This document shows, piece after piece, positions 42,400-51,245 of a stretch of DNA of 64,000 bases. The stretch covers positions 1 to 64,000 of the forward strand of contig JAAVYM010000072.1 in NCBI GenBank assembly GCA_022791135.1. Direction: 5' to 3'. This DNA is from Oscillibacter sp. (lineage in GTDB: Bacteria; Bacillota; Clostridia; Oscillospirales; Oscillospiraceae). Under the pieces are notes generated by a model. That model made no database searches and was not told where the DNA came from. It worked only from the letters and a program-made list of their open reading frames with translations. How positions within the stretch are numbered: the stretch's first letter is position 1; each line of letters opens with the position of its first letter. Position numbers and translations under genes: made by a program.

Positions 42400-42588
42400 A
42401 TGATTTCCATTAGACTCCAAAATCGCCGCAGGCTGCTGCGCTGCACGCTGTGCGGGCGGGAAATTCTTTCCGGAGAGGAATACTGGGCCTGCAGCGGCTG
42501 CCTAGCCTGCGGCGAATGCCTGCCGGTGCTGGCCAGGCGGGAGCTGGCCCCCTGCCGGGAGGTCTGCGGAGAGGAGCGAAGCATATGA
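42400..42588 (+). CDS. Small cysteine-rich zinc-ribbon-like protein
   Basis: 62 residues from ATG 42400 (AAAGGAG 9 bases upstream). CTLCGREILSGEEYW, ACSGCLACGECL and PCREVCG give about eight cysteines in CxxC-type pairs, so zinc binding is likely. Its stop overlaps the next start (ATGA). Comparable little zinc proteins occur in phage and ICE regulatory units. Function unknown. Confidence 0.65.
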   Translation: MISIRLQNRRRLLRCTLCGREILSGEEYWACSGCLACGECLPVLARRELAPCREVCGEERSI

Positions 42589-42818
42589 CCCTCTCGGAAA
42601 TGTCCCGAAACTACCAGGAAAGCGCCGCGGCCATCCATGGGCGGATCGTGGAGCTGCGAATCCAGGAACAGGCACAGGCGGACCCAGAAGAGTCGTTCCG
42701 CCTCCGCCGGCGGATCGACGAGCTAATGCCCCTATGGCGGGAGGCCAGGGAACTGGCGGTGCTGACCGCCCATTACTATGACAGGAGCTATCATAAAAAT
42801 GAACACTACACGCTTTGA
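42585..42818 (+). CDS. Small helical protein in a phage-like regulatory unit
   Basis: 77 residues starting in the ATGA overlap. Helical and charged (ESAAAIHGRIVELRIQEQAQADPEESFRLRRRIDELMPLWREARELAVL), ends HYYDRSYHKNEHYTL. The sequence pattern is one commonly seen beside sigma-like regulators of clostridial prophages. Overlaps the next gene by 20 bases. Confidence 0.62.
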   Translation: MTLSEMSRNYQESAAAIHGRIVELRIQEQAQADPEESFRLRRRIDELMPLWREARELAVLTAHYYDRSYHKNEHYTL

Positions 42819-43095
42819 CACCCGGGCCAGCGAGTGGATCGGAGATCTGGCCGTCTGGACCCGGCAGAACGCCCCAGACAACGGCGAGCAGCTGGACCGG
42901 CTTCGCCGCGGTCTCCGCCGGGCGCGGGAACAGGAGCTGACCCCCCGCCAGCGGCAGATGCTGGAACTCTACTTTGACCGTGGAATGAACATCCCCCAAA
43001 TCGCCGGAGAGCTGGGGGTCAACCCCTCCACCGTCTCCCGGACCCTTCGCCGGGCCAAGGACCGGCTTTACCGCTGCCTTCGGTATGCTTTGTAG
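42799..43095 (+). CDS. Sigma-70 region 4-like DNA-binding protein (Xpf-like candidate)
   Basis: 98 residues from ATG 42799. The C-terminal half is a classical sigma region 4 helix-turn-helix: LTPRQRQMLELYFDRGMNIPQIAGELGVNPSTVSRTLRRAKDRLYRCLRYA. There is no region 2, so it is a regulator rather than a full sigma factor. PBSX late genes are activated by such a protein (Xpf), which makes this a candidate activator of the phage-like cluster; that link is inferred. Confidence 0.75.
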   Translation: MNTTRFDTRASEWIGDLAVWTRQNAPDNGEQLDRLRRGLRRAREQELTPRQRQMLELYFDRGMNIPQIAGELGVNPSTVSRTLRRAKDRLYRCLRYAL

Positions 43096-43265
43096 CTTTT
43101 GGGCGGAACCGGTCAAAAACCAAGTAAGAATTGGGTGATTTTGCCACAGAATTCTTCTTGCGGTTTCCTCTGGAAGCGGATATAATCGTAAACAGTATAC
43201 AAAATTCCGGCGCCGCGGAAAAACCTGAGCACTGCCGGCGGACTTTTCGGATCGGGAGGAGCATT

Positions 43266-44159
43266 ATGAAGGACGTGGTTTACAATTCCCTGCACAACCG
43301 CTGGCTGCGGCTGCTGGCCGCCGTGGTGGGAGAATTTGTCGCCGCCCTGGCGCTCAACCTCTTCATTGTTCCGCTGAACCTGTATTCCGGCGGCTTAATG
43401 GGCCTGTGCCAGCTGATCCGGACACTGCTGCAAACTAAGCTGGGCCTGAATTTCGGCAGCACCGACGTCGCCGGTATTCTGTATTTCCTCAGCAACGTCC
43501 CTATCCTCCTTCTGGCCTATAAGACCCTGGGAAAGGCCATGACCTTTAAAACGGTTATCTGCACCATCTCCTTCTCCTTTTTCTACAGCATTATTCCCAT
43601 CCCCCAGACGCCCATCGTAGACGACTATCTCACCGCCTGCCTGCTGGGCGGCATCCTGGTGGGAGTGTCCAGCGGCATCGTGCTGACTTGCGGGGGCAGC
43701 GGCGGCGGGCTGGACATCGTGGGCCTGTGCCTGAGCAAACGGGGAAGCCAGTTCACGGTGGGAAAATTCTCTCTAACCTTCAACTTCTTCCTCTATGCCG
43801 CCTGCCTGATCCTGTTTGTGCCGGAGGTGGCCATCTACTCCGTGATCTACAACTTCTTTACCTCCATGGTCCTGGACCGGATGCATCAGCAAAATGTCAG
43901 CGTCCAGGCCCTGATTTTCACCAAGGAGGACGAGAAGGCCCTGGGCCGCTTCATCATCGAAAAGCTGGGGCGGGGCGTCACGTATTGGGAGGGCACCGGC
44001 GCTTACAGCGGAAAGGGCATCCATGTGCTGATGGTCTGCCTGTCCAAGTTTGAAATCGAAGAGCTGCTGCACGCCGTCCACGAAATCGACCCCCACGCCT
44101 TTACCTCCGTTCAGGAGCGGGTCCGGGTTTACGGCAACTTCCAGCGCAAGCTGGAGTGA
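43266..44159 (+). CDS. YitT family membrane protein
   Basis: 297 residues from ATG 43266 with GGGAGGAG upstream. Five to six membrane helices with YitT/DUF161 motifs (FIVPLNLYSGGLMGLCQLIR, GILVGVSSGIVLTCGGSGGGLDIVG). The C-terminal DUF2179 domain (residues ~210-290: ALIFTKEDEKALGRFIIEKLGRGVTYWEGTGAYSGK) resembles a small-molecule sensor domain. Probably a transporter; substrate unknown. Confidence 0.92.
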   Translation: MKDVVYNSLHNRWLRLLAAVVGEFVAALALNLFIVPLNLYSGGLMGLCQLIRTLLQTKLGLNFGSTDVAGILYFLSNVPILLLAYKTLGKAMTFKTVICTISFSFFYSIIPIPQTPIVDDYLTACLLGGILVGVSSGIVLTCGGSGGGLDIVGLCLSKRGSQFTVGKFSLTFNFFLYAACLILFVPEVAIYSVIYNFFTSMVLDRMHQQNVSVQALIFTKEDEKALGRFIIEKLGRGVTYWEGTGAYSGKGIHVLMVCLSKFEIEELLHAVHEIDPHAFTSVQERVRVYGNFQRKLE

Positions 44160-44183
44160 GCGCTCGTACCTTCCTTATCAAAA

Positions 44184-44221
44184 AAACCAAGGGGACCCGC
44201 CAGACGCGGGTCCCCTCTTTT
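44184..44221. terminator. Bidirectional terminator between yitT-like gene and trmO
   Basis: AGGGGACCCGC, five bases, exact reverse complement, with T-tracts in both directions. Confidence 0.9.
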
Positions 44222-44903
44222 ACAAAACCTCCCGGACCCGAAGTGTTTTTCCCTCCACGGTGAAGCGGACCTCCAGTCCGGCAAAAACAAAGCCATAGAC
44301 CCGCTGGGGGTCCTCCTGATAGCGGGGGCGGGGGTCCAGGGCTAGCACGGCCCGGAGCGCCTCCCTCCGGTCGGGGGGCACCCTCTCCAGCAGCTCCGGC
44401 GGAATCTCCACGGCCAGCTCCTCTCCAGCCGCAGCGGCAGCAAAGCCTCCTTCGGCTTTCGGGAGGCAGTCTGCATAGGGGAGGTAGGGCTTGATATCCA
44501 AAACCGGCGTACCGTCCGCCAAATCCGCCCCCCGGACCCGAAGGGCCATCCCCCACTCCCGAGTCTCCTCCACCCCCGCCAGGGCCACAGCCGACAGGGC
44601 CAGGGGATTGGGACGGAAGGGGGAGCGGGTGGCAAACACCCCTAGCCGGACGTTTCCCCCCAGGCGGGGCGGGCGGACCGTCGGCGACCAGCCGTCCCGG
44701 ACCGCCCGGTCAAAGACCCAGAGCAGCCACACATGAGAAAAGCCCTCCAGCCCTCTAAGGGCATCGGCGCTGCGATACTCCGGCTCAAAGACCACCAGGG
44801 CCTCCAGGGAGTCCACCAGGCCGCTCTGCCGGGGAACGCCGAATTTACCGGCAAAATCGCTGTGGATGCGGGCAATGGTTTTCATGGTAAATTCCTGGGA
44901 CAT
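44220..44903 (-). CDS. trmO: tRNA N6-threonylcarbamoyladenosine methyltransferase TrmO
   Basis: 227-residue TsaA/YaeB family protein that methylates t6A37 of tRNA-Thr (ACN) with SAM. Motifs IARIHSDFAGKFGVPRQSGL, FSHVWLLWVFDRA, VFATRSPFRPNPLALSAV and VLDIKPYLPYAD are typical. The C-terminal extension YQEDPQRVYGFVFAGLEVRF matches full-length family members. GAAAAGGAGG site upstream. Confidence 0.95.
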   Translation of the reverse strand: MSQEFTMKTIARIHSDFAGKFGVPRQSGLVDSLEALVVFEPEYRSADALRGLEGFSHVWLLWVFDRAVRDGWSPTVRPPRLGGNVRLGVFATRSPFRPNPLALSAVALAGVEETREWGMALRVRGADLADGTPVLDIKPYLPYADCLPKAEGGFAAAAAGEELAVEIPPELLERVPPDRREALRAVLALDPRPRYQEDPQRVYGFVFAGLEVRFTVEGKTLRVREVL

Positions 44904-45013
44904 GGGTGCGCCTCCTTTTCACGCCTTCATTATACACCCTCAGGGCGGAAAAGAAAATACCGGATGTAAGCCAGACCGCCGGGCAAATGCGGCAGTCTGA
45001 CGGGGCGGCGTTT

Positions 45014-45340
45014 TTAGAAGCCGTCCATTGCCCGGCCGGCGGCGTTGCCGGCGTCATCCAGGGCGTCCCTGGCGTCGTCCACCAGAGAATCCTCCGGCAT
45101 AACGCCGGCGGGGTTGTTGTTCCCGGCGGCGTCATTGTAGCCGTTTCCGGTAGAGCCGCTGTTGCCGTTGACGGAGCCGTTGGTGGAACCGCTGCCGTTG
45201 ACGCCGTTTTGCATCCCTGCGGAATCGCCGGCCATGATGCCGTCATTCCCGGTGGAACTGTTCCGGCTGTCGCCGCCGCAGGCCGTCAGGCCCAGAGCCA
45301 GCAGCAGGGAAACCAGCAGGAGCATCTGCATGTGTTTCAT
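45014..45340 (-). CDS. Small Asn/Gly/Ser-rich lipoprotein
   Basis: 108 residues. Signal peptide with lipobox LTAC (MLLLVSLLLALGLTAC) and a low-complexity mature part rich in Asn, Gly, Ser (NGSVNGNSGSTGNG), then an acidic Asp/Ala helix (SLVDDARDALDDAGNAAGRAM). AAGGAG upstream. Surface-anchored; function unknown. Confidence 0.78.
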   Translation of the reverse strand: MKHMQMLLLVSLLLALGLTACGGDSRNSSTGNDGIMAGDSAGMQNGVNGSGSTNGSVNGNSGSTGNGYNDAAGNNNPAGVMPEDSLVDDARDALDDAGNAAGRAMDGF

Positions 45341-45817
45341 GGGATTTCTCCTTTCACCTTGTTCCGATGGGGTCCGCCTTCCAAAACCGGCGGGAGGACC
45401 CCGTCTTTCCCGTCAAAAGAGTGCAAGCTCTTGCGCTTCTTTGACGGTGCGCGGAGCCAAATGCGCCCCGCGGCTGCACGATACCCGAGTCCTATTCTCC
45501 CCGGTCTTTCGCCGGTGAACCCTGGGACTTTTCGGAGAATCAGGTTTTTTTTGAAAACCAGGCATGAAGGCATCCCCGGGGCCATATGCATAAACCATGG
45601 GAGGCGCATCGGGCCGCGGCGGCGGGCAGCTTTCCGGCCCTTACGGAAAAAATCGCCCTTTCTGCCGCCCCCAAAAAAACAAATAGATGCGCCGTTTTGG
45701 CGAAGAACTTAAAAAAATCAGCAAAATGACGTATATTTAAAGGCAGAACTGGTATAAACTAACAAAAAGAGTCGGACAGTCACGGAAAAATTTTAAAAAT
45801 GTTTGTGCAATTGTCCA
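45341..45817. other. Long non-coding region before the HPr gene
   Basis: 477 bases without a supported gene. Main feature: a long hairpin GTCAAAAGAGTGCAAG-CT-CTTGCGCTTCTTTGAC (45412-45445) with two wobble pairs and one mismatch. Short ORFs on both strands share frames around it and look like repeat-derived shadows. AT-rich from about 45680 on. Confidence 0.4.
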
Positions 45818-45846
45818 TTGACGGGAAACAAAAAAGCGGTTATGAT
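45818..45846 (+). promoter_or_regulatory. Promoter of the HPr gene
   Basis: TTGACG, 17 bases, TATGAT. Confidence 0.8.
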
Positions 45847-45919
45847 AGGTGTGTATAGTAAAGTACTGACTCGTGGGCACTACATTTCCATGATTTGATA
45901 CAAAAAGGAGAGCTGCAAC

Positions 45920-46183
45920 ATGTATACGCAGGAGATCACGGTCAACAATGAAGTTGGTTTGCACGCCCGCCCCGCCACGTTCTTTATCCAGAAAGCCAAC
46001 GAGTTCAAAAGCGGTATCTGGGTCGAGAAGGAGGACCGCCGCGTCAACGCCAAGAGCTTGCTGGGTGTGCTGTCCCTGGGCATTGTGAAGGGGACGCCCA
46101 TTACCCTGATTGCCGACGGCAGCGATGAGAAAGAGGCGGTCACCGCGCTGGTGGACCTTGTGAAAGACAACTTCGGAGAGTAA
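45920..46183 (+). CDS. ptsH: Phosphocarrier protein HPr
   Basis: 87 residues. Active-site His15 in GLHARPAT and regulatory Ser46 in NAKSLLGVLSLGI are both present, so it can serve in the PTS and in CcpA signalling (Crh would lack His15). AAGGAG lies 10 bases before the ATG. It stands alone without enzyme I nearby. Confidence 0.95.
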   Translation: MYTQEITVNNEVGLHARPATFFIQKANEFKSGIWVEKEDRRVNAKSLLGVLSLGIVKGTPITLIADGSDEKEAVTALVDLVKDNFGE

Positions 46184-46187
46184 CAAA

Positions 46188-46230
46188 CCGTCCCCGTGCT
46201 GCCTGTCAGCGCGGGGTGGTTTTTTCATTT
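46188..46230 (+). terminator. Rho-independent terminator of the HPr gene
   Basis: AAACC-GT-CCCCG-T-GCTG paired with CAGC-G-CGGGG-T-GG, then TTTTTT. Confidence 0.82.
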
Positions 46231-46250
46231 TATAAGAAAGGCGGCCCGGC

Positions 46251-48098
46251 ATGACCAAGGATGAACTGAAGGAGAAGGCCAACGACCTGCCCCTCGCCCC
46301 CGGCGTCTATCTGATGATGGACAAGAGCGGCAAGGTCATCTACGTCGGCAAGGCCAAAAAGCTGAAAAACCGGGTCAGCCAATATTTTCAAGACAGCGCT
46401 TCCCACACCGCCAAGACCCGGCAGATGGTCTCCCAGATCGACCACTTCGACACCATCTTCGTCACCAGCGAGTTCGAGGCTCTGGTGCTGGAAAACTCCC
46501 TGATCAAGCGCCATATGCCCCGCTACAACATCCTGCTCAAAGACGACAAGGGCTATCCCTTCGTGCGCCTGTCTAGGGAGACCTACCCCCGGTTCTCCAT
46601 GGTTCACAAATGGGCGAACGACGGGGCGCGGTACTTCGGCCCCTTTGGCGGGCGCTTTGAGACCCGGCAGGCCCTGGACGCGGTCTGCGCCGCCCTCCGC
46701 CTGCCCACGTGCAGCCGGAAGTTCCCCCGGGACATCGGGGCGGAGCGGCCCTGCCTGAACTTCCACATGGGCCGGTGCGACGGCTTCTGCCGCCCGGATA
46801 TGACGGCGGAGGAGTACAACCGCCGCATTCGCCAGGCCTGCCAGATGCTGGAGGGTAAGGCGAAGGAACTGCTGCGGAACATGAGCGGCGAGATGGAGGC
46901 GGAGGCGGAGGCCCTGCGCTTTGAACAGGCGGCGGCCCTCCGGGACCGCATCAACGCCATCAGCGCCCTGAGCAAAAAGCAAACCGTCATCGCCGGACTC
47001 TGCGCCGACACGGACATCTGGGGGCTGTACCGGGGAGCGGGAAAGTGCTGTTACGCCATTTTGCACATGGAGGAGGGGAACCTCGCCGGGCGGGAGACGG
47101 AGCTGTTCACCGCCCCCATGGAGGAGGGGCAGGAGGAGATGCTCTCCGCCCTGACGGCCCAGTACTACCTGCCCCGGGCCATCCTGCCCCATGAAATCCT
47201 TCTCCCCTTCGAGACGGAGGGCTACTGTGAAAACCTCTCGGCAGTCCTGACAAAGCGGGCGGGGCACAAGGTCTGGGTCCACGTCCCTCAGCGGGGGGAG
47301 AAGGAGGAGCTGCGCCGCCTGGCCCAGCGCAACGCCGCCGAGGAGGCCGAGCGGGCCACCACGGCGGAGGAGCGGGTCGCCCACACCCTGGAACTGCTGG
47401 CAAAGATGCTGGACCTGTCCGCCCCGCCCAAGCGGCTGGAGTCCTTCGACATCTCCAACACCGGCGCCAGCGACATTGTGGCCTCAATGGTGGTCTACAG
47501 CGGAACCCGCCCCCTGAAAAGCGCCTACCGCCGCTTCCGCATCAAGGAGCTTCAGGGCCACCCCGACGACTATGCCTCCATGCGGGAGGTCATCCGCCGG
47601 CGGCTCCAGCGAGCGGCGGACGGCGACGAAAAATTTCTCCCCCTGCCGGACGTATTCCTGATCGACGGCGGCGTCACCCACGCCCAGACCGCCCTGTCCG
47701 CCGCCCAGGAGTTCGGGGTAGGCGTGCCCATTTTCGGCATGGTAAAGGATGACCGCCACCGGACCCGCGCCCTGGTGACGCCGGAGGGACGGGAAATCGG
47801 CATCGTGGGAAACCAGGCGGTGTTCTCCCTCATCGGACAGATTCAGGAGGAGACCCATCGCTTCGCCATCACCTATCACCACGAGAGCCACACCAAAACC
47901 GCCACACGCTCCGCCCTGGATGGCATCCCCGGCGTGGGGCCGAAGCGGCGGGAGGAGCTGCGCAAGCGCTTCGGGACCATCAAGGCCATCCGGGAGGCGG
48001 AGGTGGAGACCCTGGCGGAGGTCCTACCTCTCCCTGCAGCCCAGGCGGTCTGGCGGCATTTTCACCCGCCGGAGACGCCTCCTTCGGACCATTCTTGA
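46251..48098 (+). CDS. uvrC: Excinuclease ABC subunit C
   Basis: 615 residues, full length. N-terminal GIY-YIG nuclease (GVYLMMDKSGKVIYVGKAKKLKNRVSQYF), cysteine-bearing middle (CLNFHMGRCDGFC), UvrB-interacting helices near residues 200-235, C-terminal RNase H-like endonuclease (FDISNTGASD, DVFLIDGGVTH) and a terminal helix-hairpin-helix (GIPGVGPKRREELRKRFG). Makes both incisions in nucleotide excision repair. Confidence 0.97.
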   Translation: MTKDELKEKANDLPLAPGVYLMMDKSGKVIYVGKAKKLKNRVSQYFQDSASHTAKTRQMVSQIDHFDTIFVTSEFEALVLENSLIKRHMPRYNILLKDDKGYPFVRLSRETYPRFSMVHKWANDGARYFGPFGGRFETRQALDAVCAALRLPTCSRKFPRDIGAERPCLNFHMGRCDGFCRPDMTAEEYNRRIRQACQMLEGKAKELLRNMSGEMEAEAEALRFEQAAALRDRINAISALSKKQTVIAGLCADTDIWGLYRGAGKCCYAILHMEEGNLAGRETELFTAPMEEGQEEMLSALTAQYYLPRAILPHEILLPFETEGYCENLSAVLTKRAGHKVWVHVPQRGEKEELRRLAQRNAAEEAERATTAEERVAHTLELLAKMLDLSAPPKRLESFDISNTGASDIVASMVVYSGTRPLKSAYRRFRIKELQGHPDDYASMREVIRRRLQRAADGDEKFLPLPDVFLIDGGVTHAQTALSAAQEFGVGVPIFGMVKDDRHRTRALVTPEGREIGIVGNQAVFSLIGQIQEETHRFAITYHHESHTKTATRSALDGIPGVGPKRREELRKRFGTIKAIREAEVETLAEVLPLPAAQAVWRHFHPPETPPSDHS

Positions 48099-48101
48099 AC
48101 A

Positions 48102-48138
48102 AACGCACCCGGAAGCCATGCTTCCGAGTGCGTTGTCC
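48102..48138. terminator. Hairpin between uvrC and the superoxide dismutase gene
   Basis: AACGCACCCGGAAG and CTTCCGAGTGCGTT, five-base loop, one wobble position, between convergent genes. Confidence 0.75.
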
Positions 48139-48157
48139 TGTTTGCCGGGGCGGCGGC

Positions 48158-48796
48158 TCAGGCCCTGCGGCCCTTGTTCTCCAGCATGGCGGCATAGGCC
48201 TCGGAAATTCCCGGCCAGTCCACCTTCCGCCACCAAGCGTCAAAATAGTCCCCCCGTCGGTTCTGGTAATCCAGGTAATAGGCATGCTCCCACACGTCGC
48301 ACAGCAGCAGCGGCGTCAGGGGCAGGGGCGTATCCTGGTTGGGGGTTTTCACCACGGACAGCCGCCCGTCGCCATCGCTGACCAGCCAGGACCAGCCGGA
48401 GCCAAACTGCCCCAGCGCCGCGTTTTTCATGGCGGCCTTCAGGCCGTCCAGGTCTCCAAAGCCCCGGTTTATGGCGGACTCCAGCGCCCCGGAGGGGGAG
48501 GCCGCCGGCCCGGGAGCCATGGTTTTGAAATAGAGGTCGTGGTTATAGACGCCCCCGGCATTGTTTCGCACGCCCTGGCGGATGTCCTCCGGAAGGGAGG
48601 GCCACTCCTGAATCAGCCGCTCCAGAGGCCAGTCCTGGGCGGCGGGGTGCTTTTCGAGAAGCTTGTTCAAATTGTCGATATACGTGGAAAAATGCTTGTC
48701 GTGGTGAAAGTGCAGCGTCCGCTCCCCGATCTCCGGCAGGAGGGCGTCATAACCGTAGGGCAAGGGCGGCAGCGTAAAGGGGTACTGACTTTCCAT
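48158..48796 (-). CDS. sodA: Superoxide dismutase (Fe/Mn family)
   Basis: 212 residues. Metal ligands are in HFHHDKHFSTY (His ~31), NHDLYF (His ~86), and DVWEHAYYLDYQNRR (Asp ~165 and His ~169). Detoxifies superoxide in an otherwise anaerobic organism. GAAAGGAG before the ATG. The choice of Fe or Mn cannot be made from sequence alone. Confidence 0.94.
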   Translation of the reverse strand: MESQYPFTLPPLPYGYDALLPEIGERTLHFHHDKHFSTYIDNLNKLLEKHPAAQDWPLERLIQEWPSLPEDIRQGVRNNAGGVYNHDLYFKTMAPGPAASPSGALESAINRGFGDLDGLKAAMKNAALGQFGSGWSWLVSDGDGRLSVVKTPNQDTPLPLTPLLLCDVWEHAYYLDYQNRRGDYFDAWWRKVDWPGISEAYAAMLENKGRRA

Positions 48797-48895
48797 AAAG
48801 GACTCCTTTCTTGTTCATGGCTACCTATAGTATATGTTGACAGCGGGAATCCCATACAGGAAGAAAATTTTGTCGAAATTTTTCGTAATTTGGAA

Positions 48896-48924
48896 ACAAT
48901 TGCACCCCTCCGAGCGTCTATAAT
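48896..48924 (+). promoter_or_regulatory. Probable promoter of the lipoprotein gene at 48960
   Basis: ACAATT, 17 bases, TATAAT; the -35 is weak. Confidence 0.5.
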
Positions 48925-48959
48925 GGAAAGAGACTGATACTAGGAGAAAAAAGAACGCC

Positions 48960-49856
48960 ATGAAGCAATTTGTCTGGATGCTCTGCGGCATTTTTCTCTC
49001 CGGGCTGCTGCTGGGAACCCTCAGCGCTTGCGGGACGAATCAAGTCAGCACGTGCATCATCACCACGACAAACCCTTTCGCCGCCAGAGCGGCCCCCGGG
49101 CCAGAGGAAGCGGAAACTCCGGCGGAGGCCCTTTCGGAGGATACGGCCCGGCGGCTGGCCTACGGCAAGGCGCTGTGGGACCTGTACCAGCTGTGCCTTC
49201 TCCCCAGCGGGGAAGAGCTGGAGCGCGCCACGGACCTAGGCCCCGCCGGGGGAAATCAATTCGCCATTGCCGACGTGAACGGAGACGGGGAGGAGGAGCT
49301 TATCGTCCTTTGGACCAGGGCTTGCATGGCCGGGATGCAGGGGTTGGTTTATGGCTATGACAGTGGAGAACTGCGGCTGGAACTCTCCGAATTTCCCGAC
49401 CTGACTTTCTATGCCAGCGGGGCCGTTCAAGCGGGCTGGTCCCACAACCAGGGGTGGGCCGGGCGCTTCTGGCCCTATGCCCTCTATCAATACAGCCCGG
49501 AGCGCGGCGTCTATGAGCAGATTGGCGACGTAGATGCCTGGGACCTCTCCTGCACCGAGGGGGATGAGGTTTTGACCGCCGCCTTCCCCAGGGAGGCGGA
49601 CGCCGACGGGGATGGGCTGGTCTACTACCTCCTCTCCGGCGAGTGGTACAACAACCCCCACTTCTCCGAGGATGGAAGCTTCTCCCAAATTTGGGGGGCC
49701 GATCCCGTCGACGGGGCAGCCCTGGAGGACTGGCTGAACCGCTACACCGGCGGGGCGGAGCCGCTGGACATCCCCTTCCAGGATCTGACGGAAGAAACCA
49801 TTGCCGTTCTGGGCTGCCCCAAGCCGGAGGTGGAATACCCGGAGCCACTGGGATAG
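48960..49856 (+). CDS. Lipoprotein with a Ca-binding-like repeat
   Basis: 298 residues. Signal peptide and lipobox LSAC (GLLLGTLSACG). A segment FAIADVNGDGEEELIVLW resembles FG-GAP/EF-hand-type loops, and PREADADGDGLVYYLLSG is a second acidic loop. Predicted surface-anchored; function unknown. AGGAG lies before the ATG. Confidence 0.75.
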   Translation: MKQFVWMLCGIFLSGLLLGTLSACGTNQVSTCIITTTNPFAARAAPGPEEAETPAEALSEDTARRLAYGKALWDLYQLCLLPSGEELERATDLGPAGGNQFAIADVNGDGEEELIVLWTRACMAGMQGLVYGYDSGELRLELSEFPDLTFYASGAVQAGWSHNQGWAGRFWPYALYQYSPERGVYEQIGDVDAWDLSCTEGDEVLTAAFPREADADGDGLVYYLLSGEWYNNPHFSEDGSFSQIWGADPVDGAALEDWLNRYTGGAEPLDIPFQDLTEETIAVLGCPKPEVEYPEPLG

Positions 49857-49938
49857 GGGCTGTCTGCTTTGGAAAACAGTGGCTATAGGTTTTATCACAA
49901 AACAATGAATCATGAATAATAAATATGGAGGAACATTT

Positions 49939-50895
49939 ATGAAGCGGCTCTTTATTGCACTTTTGACCCTGGCGGTCCTGTCCGCCGCTTTGTGCCTTAA
50001 CGCCTCTGCGGTCCAGACAAATCAGCCCGCTCCCACCCGGGTTTGGGGAAAAGTCACCCCCTGGGACGGGGAGGGCCTGTTCCTGAAAAACAGCAACCCG
50101 GACGACCCCATGAACGAAGTGGTGGTCCATGTGGGGGATGCGCCGGTGGTGGACGCTGCCACGGGGCTGCCCCTGGACCTGGCAAAGGTAAAGGAGGGGG
50201 ACACCCTCTACGCCTGGATCGGCCCTGCCGCCACTATGAGCCTGCCGCCCCATGTCTTTGCCGAGGTCGTGGTGGGGAATCTTCCCGCGGACATGGCCGC
50301 GCCGGAGTACTACGTGCTGCACAGCGCCGGATGGACCGACCCGGCGGGCGGCGATGAGATCGTCTTCAGCGTGCAAAACGAGACTGCCCTGGACCTGGCC
50401 ATCTCCCTGGACGCGGAGGTCACGCCCTGGCTGACCCGGCAGATTATTCGGCTCCAGGACATCCAGCCCGGCTCTCAAATCCTGGTCTGGCAGAACGGGG
50501 AGGGCGTGGTGACCAAAGTCCTGGTGTTTCCCTACGCCTACCAGGGCTTTGCCTCCTGGAGCACCACTGCCATGGGTGTGGTGAACGGCGAGACGGTCCA
50601 GACCCCCGGTAAAGTCCTTCCGGGCGAGGGAGATGAGAAGACCAACCTTCTCCCCCTTCGGGCCATGGCGGAGGCCGCCGGGTATGACGTCCGCTGGGAC
50701 AAGGACCTGGGGGCTGTGGTCAGCCTGAGCGGCCAGACGGTCTTCTCCGTAAAGCCCGGGAGCGAGATCCTTCAAACGCCGGAGGGCGAGATGAGCATTG
50801 CCGCGCCCTGCCTGCTGGAGGGCGGCGTAACCTACCTTCGGGCGCAGGATCTCTGCCGCGCCCTGAATCTCTTCTTTGTCAGCGATTTTGCGTAA
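49939..50895 (+). CDS. Secreted protein with copper amine oxidase N-terminal-like domain
   Basis: 318 residues from ATG 49939 (GGAGGAA upstream). N-terminal signal peptide (LFIALLTLAVLSAALCLNASA). The C-terminal ~80 residues (NLLPLRAMAEAAGYDVRWDKDLGAVVSLSGQ) are the stalk-type CuAO-N repeat often used for wall association in clostridia. The middle part is an unrecognised beta-rich domain. Confidence 0.82.
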   Translation: MKRLFIALLTLAVLSAALCLNASAVQTNQPAPTRVWGKVTPWDGEGLFLKNSNPDDPMNEVVVHVGDAPVVDAATGLPLDLAKVKEGDTLYAWIGPAATMSLPPHVFAEVVVGNLPADMAAPEYYVLHSAGWTDPAGGDEIVFSVQNETALDLAISLDAEVTPWLTRQIIRLQDIQPGSQILVWQNGEGVVTKVLVFPYAYQGFASWSTTAMGVVNGETVQTPGKVLPGEGDEKTNLLPLRAMAEAAGYDVRWDKDLGAVVSLSGQTVFSVKPGSEILQTPEGEMSIAAPCLLEGGVTYLRAQDLCRALNLFFVSDFA

Positions 50896-50937
50896 TTTGT
50901 CGAAGCTTGGGGAATCCTATCCCTGAGGTGAGGAAAA

Positions 50938-51120
50938 ATGTTGCGAATGCCCCTGGGTATGGACCTGCCCCTGGGATTGGGCCTAGCCATGGCCCGTAGG
51001 CCCGAGGCCATGGCACGCTTCGCCGCCTTGCCGGAGGCGGAGCGGAAGGCCATGGCGGACCGGGCCAGGAATGCCCGCACAAAGCAGGAAATACAAGAAT
51101 GCGTGGATTCCCTTTTTTGA
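50938..51120 (+). CDS. Conserved-looking small protein
   Basis: 60 residues: MLRMPLGMDLPLGLGLAMA, then a charged helix FAALPEAERKAMADRARNARTKQEIQECVDSL. GAGGTGAGG site upstream and a strong terminator downstream support a real gene. Pattern familiar from hypothetical proteins of related clostridia; function unknown. Confidence 0.65.
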   Translation: MLRMPLGMDLPLGLGLAMARRPEAMARFAALPEAERKAMADRARNARTKQEIQECVDSLF

Positions 51121-51169
51121 AAAGCCATGGAAAGGCCCCCTTGTTTCCACCCTGGCGGACAGCCGGGAA

Positions 51170-51212
51170 AAGCGCCGGCAGCGGAAAGCACATCCGCTGC
51201 CGGCGCTTCTTA
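51170..51212. terminator. Terminator between the small protein and beta-lactamase-like genes
   Basis: AAGCGCCGGCAGCGG, nine bases, exact reverse complement, between convergent genes. Confidence 0.82.
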
Positions 51213-51245
51213 TGGACCCTGTCAGAACTGTCCAGGCGATAGCGT

